DNA from: Hyphomicrobiales bacterium | GTDB taxonomy: Bacteria > Pseudomonadota > Alphaproteobacteria > Rhizobiales > Xanthobacteraceae | NCBI GenBank assembly: GCA_021732625.1 | Contig: JAKFUP010000024.1 | Span: 1 to 53,967 of the forward strand | Direction: 5' to 3' | DNA: 53,967 nucleotides | Part shown: positions 16,550 through 23,773 of the stretch, in pieces | Position numbering within the stretch: position 1 is the stretch's first letter | Layout: each line of letters begins with the position of its first letter | Made by a program: the position numbers and the translations under genes | Notes under the pieces: model-generated | Seen by the model: only the letters and a program-made list of their open reading frames with translations | Told to the model about the DNA's origin: nothing | Database searches by the model: none

Positions 16550-17317
16550 CTAGAACAAAGACCCTTGCCCGTCATCGCGCGACGGCTTCGCGCTCGAGCG
16601 CGGCGATTTCTTTTCCACGACAGCTTGCGCTGCGGATTGCTCCGCCGAAACCGGTTCGATCAATCCTGGATCATCATTGGCGACGCGGTTCACCGCCGTT
16701 GAAATCTCGTGCCACAAAAATTGCCCCTCGGAAGGCGGCAGCAGCAGCGCGAGTGCCGCATCCATTTCATCCGCGCTTTCGGTCGAGCAATCGAGCCAGC
16801 GCTCAAAATAATCCTCGGCGATCGTCACCGGTGCGCGGTGATGCAACGGTTCAAGATCCTTGCTCGCGGCAGCCGTGATAATGGCGACGGTATCCAGTTC
16901 CTCCCCGTTCGGCCCGGCCCATGTTTCAGCGAGGGCTGCGAACGCGATCGGACGGCCATCGGCTGGATAGATAAAGAACGGCCGCTTGCGCGTGCCCTGC
17001 TCCTGCCATTCGTAATAGCCATCCGCCGGAATGAGGCAGCGCCGCCGCCGCGCGGCATTTCGGAACGCCGGCTTTTCCAGAAGCGTCTCGGCGCGCGCAT
17101 TGATCAGCAGGGCAAACTTGCGCGGGTCTTTCACCCACGACGGCAGCAATCCCCAGCGCATCAGCCCGAAGTGCCGAACGCTGCCCCCGGCGCTGATCAC
17201 CGGCACCGGTTGGGTCGGCGCGATATTGAAGCGGGCCGGAAAATTCGGCTGCCCGGCATATCCGAGCATCGCGCGGAGCGCCTGAGGTGAGGAGGAGATG
17301 ACGAAACGTCCGCACAT
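16550..17317 (-). CDS. yedK: SOS response-associated protein YedK/HMCES-type (DNA abasic-site crosslinker)
   Basis: It forms a protective covalent link to abasic sites in single-stranded DNA. Cysteine 2 (MCGRFV), which becomes the reactive N-terminus after methionine removal, is present. So are NIAPTQPVPV, the substrate-binding asparagine in LLINARAET, the catalytic glutamate in YYEWQEQG and the histidine in LHHRAPV. At 255 residues it has a slightly extended C-terminal tail rich in serine and lysine. It is divergent from the gene at 17380, with a 23-base perfect palindrome in between. Confidence 0.94.
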   Translation of the reverse strand: MCGRFVISSSPQALRAMLGYAGQPNFPARFNIAPTQPVPVISAGGSVRHFGLMRWGLLPSWVKDPRKFALLINARAETLLEKPAFRNAARRRRCLIPADGYYEWQEQGTRKRPFFIYPADGRPIAFAALAETWAGPNGEELDTVAIITAAASKDLEPLHHRAPVTIAEDYFERWLDCSTESADEMDAALALLLPPSEGQFLWHEISTAVNRVANDDPGLIEPVSAEQSAAQAVVEKKSPRSSAKPSRDDGQGSLF

Positions 17318-17348
17318 TCATCTGCTCGAACGACAATGTGTTGATGCC

Positions 17349-17371
17349 GTGTTAACCGTCTCCGTTAACAC
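17349..17371. promoter_or_regulatory. perfect 23-base palindrome in the yedK divergent region
   Basis: GTGTTAAC and GTTAACAC are exact inverted repeats separated by seven bases, and the inner hexamer GTTAAC also makes a direct repeat. It lies 31 bases upstream of yedK and ends 8 bases before the ATG at 17380. Size and symmetry suit a dimeric repressor. It resembles but does not match the alphaproteobacterial LexA direct repeat (GTTC-N7-GTTC). Confidence 0.55.
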
Positions 17372-17379
17372 TGGACCGG

Positions 17380-17883
17380 ATGACCTCGAATGCACTCCAC
17401 ACGAAACCTGCCGAAAGCAACGCCTGCGGCGCCATCAGCGCCGACCGGGCGCAGCAGCTCGCGGCTGCCAATATCAATCCCCGCACCGGCCTGGCCACCG
17501 ATTATCTGAATCATTTCAACGAGGCTATCATGCTGCTCGAAATGATCCCGGACATGCCGGAATGTGCAGAGGATTTTTTAAGCTGGAAGCCGCTGTCCTA
17601 CGCCGAGCATTTCATTGCCTCCAATTTCAAGGCCCGCGAGCTCGCCATCGAGGCCTATGATTCGGCAAACCCATCGATTCGCGGTGAATTCGACGCCATC
17701 GCGGCCACCATGACGTCGATCCTGACCGCGGTCGGTACCGCCATGCGAAACGCCCGCCATGACGACACCCGCGCGACTTTGGCCGACCAGGCCACCCTAT
17801 GGGTCAAGCCGCTGGTGGCCATGGCCGGCGGCGTCATCAACGGCGTCAATGGCGCCGACGTCGACACCATCATGAGCGCCTGA
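17380..17883 (+). CDS. conserved hypothetical protein, about 167 residues
   Basis: I do not recognise a named family. The protein is soluble, helical and of neutral composition. It has a compact conserved-looking centre (NPRTGLATDYLNHFNEAIML, then LLEMIPDMPECAEDFLSW) and an alanine- and threonine-rich second half. There is no signal peptide or membrane segment. The ATG at 17380 has no good ribosome site and is only 8 bases from the palindrome, so either the transcript is nearly leaderless or the true start is at a later methionine. It ends 4 bases before the Nudix gene and so is co-transcribed with it. Confidence 0.7.
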   Translation: MTSNALHTKPAESNACGAISADRAQQLAAANINPRTGLATDYLNHFNEAIMLLEMIPDMPECAEDFLSWKPLSYAEHFIASNFKARELAIEAYDSANPSIRGEFDAIAATMTSILTAVGTAMRNARHDDTRATLADQATLWVKPLVAMAGGVINGVNGADVDTIMSA

Positions 17884-17887
17884 CGCC

Positions 17888-18364
17888 GTGTCAGAGCCAT
17901 CTGCGCCGGTGCGGCCCCAGCTCGCGGTCAGCGCGGCGATCTTCCATAATGATCGCCTGCTGCTGGTGCGGCGGGCCAGAAAGCCCGCGCTCGGGGTCTG
18001 GACCCTGCCCGGCGGACGGGTCGAATTCGGCGAAAGCCTGCATCAGGCGCTCAATCGGGAAGTGCAGGAAGAAACCGGCCTCACCATCGAGATCGCAGGC
18101 CTTGCCGGCTATCGCGAGGGCCTGCCGAGGCCGGACCGTGGTCAGGGCGGTCACTACGTGATCCTGCCGTTCGCCGCGCACTGGCTGTCCGGCGATGTAA
18201 AACTCAACGACGAACTGGATGATTTCCGTTGGATCGCGCCCGACGGGCTGGAGGATTTCAAGACCACCGAGGGACTGGCCGGGATTGTCGCCTCTGCCTG
18301 CCGCCTGATCGGCCTGGGAGACAAGCTGTCCGCCTTGCTTCCTCCACAGGCGGCAGGCATATGA
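17888..18364 (+). CDS. Nudix hydrolase (MutT-like)
   Basis: This 158-residue Nudix protein carries a canonical Nudix box, GGRVEFGESLHQALNREVQE followed by ETGL, on the background of LAVSAAIFHNDRLLLVRRAR and WTLPGG. It probably hydrolyses a nucleoside diphosphate derivative; the substrate cannot be told. The first codon follows the preceding stop by a few bases, and the next gene starts 19 bases after its end. Confidence 0.9.
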   Translation: MSEPSAPVRPQLAVSAAIFHNDRLLLVRRARKPALGVWTLPGGRVEFGESLHQALNREVQEETGLTIEIAGLAGYREGLPRPDRGQGGHYVILPFAAHWLSGDVKLNDELDDFRWIAPDGLEDFKTTEGLAGIVASACRLIGLGDKLSALLPPQAAGI

Positions 18365-18383
18365 CGCCGGTCCCGGAAACCCG

Positions 18384-18761
18384 ATGCGCAAAGCCCTTGT
18401 CACTGCTCTGATCGTTATTTGCCTCGCGAGCGCTCACCCCGCCCGCGCGCAGGATGGCGCTGCGCCATTCGATGCTGACTTGCAGCGGCTCGCGGAAATC
18501 CTCGGCACGCTGCACTACCTTCGCGGCATCTGCGGCGCCAACGAAGGCCAGAAATGGCGCAACGAAATGCAGGCGCTGGTGGACGCGGAAACGCCCTCGG
18601 GCGATCGCCGCGGCCGCATGATCGCGAGCTTTAACCGTGGCTATAACGGCTTCCAGCAGACCTACCGCACCTGCACGCCGGCAGCGACGGTGGCCATCAA
18701 GCGCTTCCTCGACGAGGGCTCGAAAATCTCGCGCGATCTGACCGCGCGTTATGCCAACTGA
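18384..18761 (+). CDS. TIGR02301 family exported protein
   Basis: This 125-residue protein has a signal peptide (MRKALVTALIVICLASAHPA, cleaved near ARA-QDGAAP). A conserved core follows, with LAEILGTLHYLRGICG, WRNEMQALVDAE and a second cysteine in YRTCTP, which suggests a disulfide in the periplasm. This layout fits TIGR02301, a family found in Rhizobiales and lacking a known function. It closes the three-gene series that begins at 17380. Confidence 0.82.
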   Translation: MRKALVTALIVICLASAHPARAQDGAAPFDADLQRLAEILGTLHYLRGICGANEGQKWRNEMQALVDAETPSGDRRGRMIASFNRGYNGFQQTYRTCTPAATVAIKRFLDEGSKISRDLTARYAN

Positions 18762-18908
18762 ACGCCTTGGCGGATTTCAGGAACCTTGTAACGGCGCAAT
18801 TAACCCTTCTTAAAGAACTGCCTCGCCCGGCCGATCCGGCATGCTAAGCCAAGGACATTGAAGACCGGCGCTCCCCGAAAAGGTGCGCCGAAAAATGCCG
18901 GGAATAAT

Positions 18909-19169
18909 ATGCACCATCCGTCGCACTCCGCCCAAAAACTTCTGGCCGATCAGGAACAGAAGCAGGCTGCGCTGAACTATCTGCACGAAGCATGGGCTGA
19001 AGCCCTGCACGATGGCGTCGATGGCGATTGCCTGGCTCAAGCCAGCATGTTCACGGCCTTTGCCGAACTCGTCGGCACTTACGGCGAGGAAGCTGTCGCG
19101 AAGCTCACCGAAGGCCTGCCGGCCCGCATTCGCAACGGCGAATTCTCGGTGATGCTGGCGAAGCAATAG
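18909..19169 (+). CDS. small conserved hypothetical protein, 86 residues
   Basis: I do not recognise a named family. The start at 18909 (MHHPSHSAQKLL) has GGGA five bases upstream. The protein is an acidic, alanine-rich helical polypeptide with no export signal: YLHEAWAEALHDGVDGDCLA, then FAELVGTYGEEAVAKLTEGL. Codon use is native. It ends before a palindromic repeat that separates it from pyrC on the other strand. Confidence 0.68.
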   Translation: MHHPSHSAQKLLADQEQKQAALNYLHEAWAEALHDGVDGDCLAQASMFTAFAELVGTYGEEAVAKLTEGLPARIRNGEFSVMLAKQ

Positions 19170-19181
19170 ATTTCACTTTCG

Positions 19182-19266
19182 TGATTGCGAGCGCGACGGC
19201 GCGAAGCAATCCAGACCTGCATCCAATTCTGGATTGCTTCGTCGGCTACGCCTCCTCGCAATGACG
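19182..19266. repeat. REP-like palindromic interspersed repeat
   Basis: The inner arms gaagcaatccag and ctggattgcttc are exact inverted repeats with a 14-base loop. Outer arms (attgcgag-type and ctcgcaatgacg) extend it to 85 bases. Repeats with this core are widespread in Bradyrhizobium and relatives. It lies between two convergent genes and could act as a bidirectional transcript end. Confidence 0.8.
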
Positions 19267-19267
19267 G

Positions 19268-20602
19268 CTACGGTTTCAGCGTTTCGAGAAACCGCACCGG
19301 TTCGCCGGTTGACGGCGTTGCGACCTCACCCTGCCACATCACGCGCTTGCCGCGCACGAAGGTGCCGACCGGCCAGCCCTTGACCTTCACGCCATCATAC
19401 GGCGTCCATCCGGCACGCGACGCAATCCATTCGTTGCGAATGGTCTCCGCGCGCTTGAGATCGACGATCGTAAAGTCTGCATCGTAACCGGCGGCGATGC
19501 GGCCCTTCATCGCGATATTGAACAGCCGCGCCGGACCGGCGCTGGTGAGATCGACGAAGCGCGCCAGCGACAGCTTACCTGCGTTCACATGATCGAGCAT
19601 CAGCGGCACCAGCGTCTGCACGCCGGTCATGCCGGACGGCGACGCCGGATAGGTTTTTGCTTTTTCCTCGACCGTGTGCGGCGCATGGTCGGAGCCGAGC
19701 ACATCGATGATGCCCTGATTGACGCCGTACCAGATCATGTCGCGGTGGCTGGCGTCGCGCACCGGCGGATTCATCTGCGCGCGGGTGCCAAGCCGCTCGT
19801 AGCATTCAGGCGCGGCCATGGTCAGGTGATGCGGCGTCGCTTCGGCGGAAGCGACATCCTTATGGTCACGCAGATAGGCGATCTCTTCCTTGGTCGAAAT
19901 ATGCAGCACATGAACCCGCGCGCCAGTCTCGCGCGCAATCGTTACCAGCCGCGCGGTCGCTTGCATCGCCGCGATCGGATCGCGCCAGATCGGGTGCGAA
20001 CGCGGATCGCCCTCGATGCGCAGATTCTTGCGCTCGTTGAGGCGATATTCGTCCTCGGCATGGAAGGACGCGCGGCGGCGAATCACTTTCAGAATCGCGC
20101 GCAGGCCACCGTCGTCCTCCACCAGCAGACTGCCGGTCGACGAACCCATGAACACCTTGACGCCGGCGCAGCCCGGCGCACGCTCAAGCTCCGGCAGATC
20201 GCGGACGTTGTCGCGGGTGCCACCGATAAAGAATGCGAAATCGCAATGCATGCGATGATGGCCACGCCTGATCTTGTCGGCAAACGTCTCGGCGGTGATC
20301 GTCAGCGGATCGGTATTCGGCATCTCGAACACAGCCGTCACGCCGCCAAGGACTGCGCTGCGCGAACCGGTTTCGAGGTCTTCCTTGTGGGTCAGGCCCG
20401 GCTCGCGGAAATGGACCTGCGTATCCATCACGCCGGGCAGGATATGCAACCCCTTGCAATCGATGATCTCGCCGGCGCTAGCCGAGCCGAGCGCACCAAT
20501 CGCCGCGATGCGTCCGTTCGCAATCGCGATATCGCGCGCGCCCTCGCCGTCATGGTTGACGACAATACCGTTCTTCAAGATCACGTCGTAAGTCTGGCTC
20601 AT
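19268..20602 (-). CDS. pyrC: dihydroorotase, class I type
   Basis: It interconverts carbamoyl-aspartate and dihydroorotate in pyrimidine synthesis. The 444-residue protein has the amidohydrolase metal motif HFREPG, EMPNTDP, HAEDEYR, HVLHIST and GSDHAPHT, all expected of a class I dihydroorotase. The ATG at 20602 follows GAGGATCA, a good ribosome site. It may be annotated as a dihydroorotase homologue in organisms with another PyrC, but here the histidine and aspartate ligands look complete. It is divergent from ygfZ, with a palindromic repeat between. Confidence 0.93.
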   Translation of the reverse strand: MSQTYDVILKNGIVVNHDGEGARDIAIANGRIAAIGALGSASAGEIIDCKGLHILPGVMDTQVHFREPGLTHKEDLETGSRSAVLGGVTAVFEMPNTDPLTITAETFADKIRRGHHRMHCDFAFFIGGTRDNVRDLPELERAPGCAGVKVFMGSSTGSLLVEDDGGLRAILKVIRRRASFHAEDEYRLNERKNLRIEGDPRSHPIWRDPIAAMQATARLVTIARETGARVHVLHISTKEEIAYLRDHKDVASAEATPHHLTMAAPECYERLGTRAQMNPPVRDASHRDMIWYGVNQGIIDVLGSDHAPHTVEEKAKTYPASPSGMTGVQTLVPLMLDHVNAGKLSLARFVDLTSAGPARLFNIAMKGRIAAGYDADFTIVDLKRAETIRNEWIASRAGWTPYDGVKVKGWPVGTFVRGKRVMWQGEVATPSTGEPVRFLETLKP

Positions 20603-20622
20603 TGATCCTCGAACTTTTCCTT

Positions 20623-20712
20623 CGTCATGCCCGCACTTGTTGCGGGCATCCACGTCTTGCTGAGTTACCATGCAGAAAGACGTGGATGGCCGGGACAAGC
20701 CCGGCCATGACG
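20623..20712. repeat. palindromic interspersed repeat between pyrC and ygfZ
   Basis: Long inverted arms run from cgtcatgcccgc with cacgtctt to aagacgtgg with cggccatgacg. The left arm also contains its own small hairpin (gcccgcacttgttgcgggc) and the right one its counterpart (gccgggacaagcccggc). Such elements are common in Bradyrhizobiaceae. This one occupies most of a divergent promoter region. Confidence 0.8.
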
Positions 20713-20842
20713 ATCATTATATGGCAGGGCTTGTGGCAACGGCAGGAGAGTCTTACTTTCGCTCCATGTTGCAAGCGCACCGCGACAATTCAAGCGTTTT
20801 CCCCCGGAATCCTCAACGCGGATTCCTCACAGAGACATCACC

Positions 20843-20863
20843 ATGAAAGCTGCTTTACGATGA
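20843..20863 (+). promoter_or_regulatory. six-codon mini-ORF overlapping the ygfZ start
   Basis: ATGAAAGCTGCTTTACGATGA encodes MKAALR and stops with a TGA that shares two bases with the ygfZ ATG at 20860. Its first codons duplicate the ygfZ N-terminus (MKAALL), so a short tandem duplication has made a leader. Stop-start overlap would couple translation of the two. Confidence 0.55.
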
Positions 20864-21741
20864 AAGCTGCGTTGCTGCCCGACCGCGGGGTCATCAAGAT
20901 CATCGGAGAGGATGCGCGGCAGTTGCTCAACGGGCTGGTGACCAGCGACGTCCTGGAGTTGCAACCCGGAACCGCGAAGTTCGCGGCACTGCTGACACCG
21001 CAGGGCAAGATCATCACCGATTTTCTCATCGCCGCGGCATCGCAAGAAGATGGCGGCGGCCTGTTGCTCGATTGCCCCAAGGCGCTGGCGCAGCCGCTCG
21101 CGACCAAACTCGGTCTCTACAAGCTGCGCGCCAAGGTGACGATCGAGAACGTCAGCGATTCGCTGAGCGTGCTCGCGGTCTGGGACGGCAAGCCGGACAT
21201 GACCGAGCATTTCGGATTTGCCGATCCGCGCATGACGACGCTCGGCTGGCGCATTGTGCTGCCAGCCGATCAGGCCGAGACCACCGCGCAAGCGCTCGGT
21301 GCGGAGTTTGCCGATGCGCGGGCCTATGACGTGCATCGCATCGCCTGCGGCCTGCCGCGCGGCGGTAGCGACTTCAGCTACAGCGATGCCTTCCCGCACG
21401 AAGCCAACATGGATCGCCTGCACGGCGTCGATTTCGACAAGGGCTGCTATGTGGGACAGGAAGTGGTGTCGCGGATGCAGCATCGCGGCACCGCGCGCAC
21501 CAGAATCGTGCGCATGATCGTCGATGGTCCATCACCCGAACCTGGCATCAACGTCGAGGCTGGTGGCAAACCGCTCGGCATCATGGGATCCGCTGCGGAC
21601 GGAGCAGGAATTGCGCTGCTGCGGATCGACCGTGTCGCCGAGGCAATGGATGCGGGCCTCGCGCTGACAGCAGGCGGAATTTCTGTGCGCGTCGCGTCAT
21701 TGGACGACATCAAGATTGCCGCCAAGACCGCATCGGCTTAA
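20860..21741 (+). CDS. ygfZ: folate-binding protein YgfZ (GcvT-fold, Fe-S/tRNA-modification helper)
   Basis: This 293-residue GcvT-fold protein binds tetrahydrofolate and supports iron-sulfur enzymes, including MiaB in E. coli. The hallmark [18 protein letters not shown], with its conserved cysteine, is present. The N-terminal half has [17 protein letters not shown] and [10 protein letters not shown], and the C-terminal barrel ends in a typical way. The start at 20860 is preceded by a six-codon copy of its own beginning. Tag follows after 9 bases, so both are likely on one transcript. Confidence 0.93.
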   Translation: MKAALLPDRGVIKIIGEDARQLLNGLVTSDVLELQPGTAKFAALLTPQGKIITDFLIAAASQEDGGGLLLDCPKALAQPLATKLGLYKLRAKVTIENVSDSLSVLAVWDGKPDMTEHFGFADPRMTTLGWRIVLPADQAETTAQALGAEFADARAYDVHRIACGLPRGGSDFSYSDAFPHEANMDRLHGVDFDKGCYVGQEVVSRMQHRGTARTRIVRMIVDGPSPEPGINVEAGGKPLGIMGSAADGAGIALLRIDRVAEAMDAGLALTAGGISVRVASLDDIKIAAKTASA

Positions 21742-21750
21742 TCAATCCCT

Positions 21751-22401
21751 ATGAGCAAAGCCGTCAAGCATGCCGATGGATTGATGCGCTGCACGTGGCC
21801 GGGCGAAGACCCGCTGTACGTCGCCTATCACGACACCGAATGGGGCGTGCCGGAATATGACGACCGCGCGCTGTTCGAGAAGCTGATCCTCGACGGCTTT
21901 CAAGCGGGATTGTCGTGGATCACGATTTTGCGCAAGCGCGACAATTTCCGCAAAGCCTTCGATAACTTCGAACCAGCGAAAATCGCGCGCTATGACGCGC
22001 GCAAGGTCGAGGCGCTGATGAACGATGCCGGGATCGTACGCAACCGCGCCAAGATCGAAGGCACTGTTGCGGGCGCCAAAGCTTATCTCAAGATCATGAA
22101 AGACGGTCCGGGCTTCTCGAAGCTGCTGTGGGACCACGTCGGCAGCAAGCCGAAGGTCAACGCCTTCAAGACCAAAACCAGCGTACCTGCATCGACGCCG
22201 CTTTCGATCGCGATCTCGAAGGATTTGTCCGCGCGCGGCTTCAAGTTCGTCGGCCCCACCATCGTCTACGCTTTCATGCAGGCCACCGGCATGGTCAACG
22301 ACCATCTGGTCGATTGTCATTGCCATGCGACCTGCGGCAAGGCGAAGCGGCCTCGCGCGCTCAAGGTGCCCGCTTCAAAAAGCCGCGCTGCAAAGAAATG
22401 A
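21751..22401 (+). CDS. tag: DNA-3-methyladenine glycosylase I
   Basis: It removes 3-methyladenine from alkylated DNA. The 216-residue protein has CTWPGEDPLYVAYHDTEWG with the zinc-binding cysteine and histidine, DGFQAGLSWITIL, and the second half of the zinc site in HLVDCHCH. A lysine/alanine-rich tail of about 25 residues follows the conserved domain. Its stop overlaps the next gene's start (ATGA), so translation of the two is coupled. Confidence 0.95.
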   Translation: MSKAVKHADGLMRCTWPGEDPLYVAYHDTEWGVPEYDDRALFEKLILDGFQAGLSWITILRKRDNFRKAFDNFEPAKIARYDARKVEALMNDAGIVRNRAKIEGTVAGAKAYLKIMKDGPGFSKLLWDHVGSKPKVNAFKTKTSVPASTPLSIAISKDLSARGFKFVGPTIVYAFMQATGMVNDHLVDCHCHATCGKAKRPRALKVPASKSRAAKK

Positions 22402-23015
22402 CAGCACGCAACCCCGCGCCAAAAACATCCACCCGTGCATGGCAGCGCATGCTGTCGGGCCGCCGCCTCGACCTGCTCGATCCCTCGCCACTCGACATCG
22501 AGATCGACGATATCGCCCATGGTCTCGCGCGCGTGGCACGCTGGAATGGACAGACCAACGGCGCGCATATTTTCTCGGTGGCGCAACACACGTTATTGGT
22601 CGAAGCGGTGATGCGCGAGGCCAATCCGCGAATCGATACGCGCACGCGGCTGATGGCCTTGCTGCACGACGCGCCGGAATATGTGATCGGCGACATGATC
22701 TCGCCGTTCAAGGCGGTGATCGGCGGCTCGTACAAACAGGTGGAGAAGCGGCTGCTCGGCGCGATCCACGTTCGCTTCGGCCTGCCTGCGATCACGCCCG
22801 TCGAGATCGAAAAGCAGATCAAGGCCGCGGATATGGGGGCGGCGTATCTCGAAGCGACGCAGCTGGCAGGTTTCAGCGAGGCCGAATCGCGGCGGCTGTT
22901 CGGCCGCGATCCGAAACTGCCTCCGGCGATCGAGCGCGATTATCTGACGCCCTGGCCCGCCGGGCGTGCCGAAAAGCGGTTCGCGACGCGGTTCAAATTG
23001 CTCTATGGAAGCTGA
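22398..23015 (+). CDS. HD-domain phosphohydrolase, YfbR-like
   Basis: This 205-residue HD-superfamily protein is probably a nucleotide phosphohydrolase such as a 5'-deoxynucleotidase. The metal ligands are seen in FSVAQHTLLVE, the HD pair in LLHDAPEYVIGD and a later aspartate in IKAADMGAAYLEA. The ATG at 22398 overlaps the tag stop. The link with a DNA glycosylase hints at nucleotide hygiene, but that is inference from position. The tyrosine phosphatase gene begins 65 bases later. Confidence 0.88.
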   Translation: MTARNPAPKTSTRAWQRMLSGRRLDLLDPSPLDIEIDDIAHGLARVARWNGQTNGAHIFSVAQHTLLVEAVMREANPRIDTRTRLMALLHDAPEYVIGDMISPFKAVIGGSYKQVEKRLLGAIHVRFGLPAITPVEIEKQIKAADMGAAYLEATQLAGFSEAESRRLFGRDPKLPPAIERDYLTPWPAGRAEKRFATRFKLLYGS

Positions 23016-23080
23016 GGAGTTTACTGACACTTCCTCACGCAATCGCACGGGCCTATAGTCCGACCAACTGAAGAGACATC

Positions 23081-23587
23081 ATGATCCACGTCTGCTCCCT
23101 CGCTGCACTGCACGATACTGTCGCGACCACCGGCGCACGCCATGTGCTGACGGTGATGGGCAATATTTCGAAGGTGATGCGGCCGCCGACGGTGCTCGAA
23201 GCCAATCATCTGATGATCTCGATGGACGACATCACCGAGCCCGCCGACGGTTTCGTCGCGCCTTCAAGCGAACACATCGACCGCGTGCTTGAGTTCGTGC
23301 GGCGCTGGGATCGCGCGGCACCGCTCGTGGTGCATTGCTATGCCGGCATCAGCCGTTCCACCGCCAGCGCGTTTGCGACGGCCTGTGCGCTCAATCCGCA
23401 CCGCGACGAGTTGTCCATCGCGCGGCAAATCCGGCAGGCATCCCCAAGCGCATATCCAAACCGGCTGATCGTGATGCATGCCGATCGTGCGCTTGGCCGT
23501 GAAGGCCGCATGCTGCGCGCGCTCGACGCCATCGGCCCCGGCGACCTCACCATCGAGGGCAGGCCGTTCCGCGTCGATCTGGAATAA
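23081..23587 (+). CDS. dual-specificity / tyrosine phosphatase family protein
   Basis: This 168-residue protein carries the phosphatase signature CYAGISRST (C-x5-R-S/T) inside VVHCYAGISRSTASAFA, and an upstream aspartate region (SMDDITEP) that could provide the general acid. There is no membrane segment or signal peptide. Small tyrosine phosphatases of this type are common in Rhizobiales; the substrate is unknown. It is the last of the series that begins with ygfZ. Confidence 0.88.
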   Translation: MIHVCSLAALHDTVATTGARHVLTVMGNISKVMRPPTVLEANHLMISMDDITEPADGFVAPSSEHIDRVLEFVRRWDRAAPLVVHCYAGISRSTASAFATACALNPHRDELSIARQIRQASPSAYPNRLIVMHADRALGREGRMLRALDAIGPGDLTIEGRPFRVDLE

Positions 23588-23773
23588 TCCCAAGCCCATA
23601 ATACGCGCATCGACCAGGCTCAACGCGCGCCGCGCTATGCTCGATTAAACCGCATAGTCAACCCTTGAACTTTTTCGTCAGCTGTCGAGACTGACAATCA
23701 CCGCGGGCTTGCGGCCGATGCCGCTTGCTCGCGATCTTCTTACCGCTCTGGCCCGCATGGCTGAGGTCGAATC

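Noticed and set aside
19589-20605. 338-codon open frame on the plus strand
   Set aside because: It is the antisense shadow of dihydroorotase, with no motif of any family.
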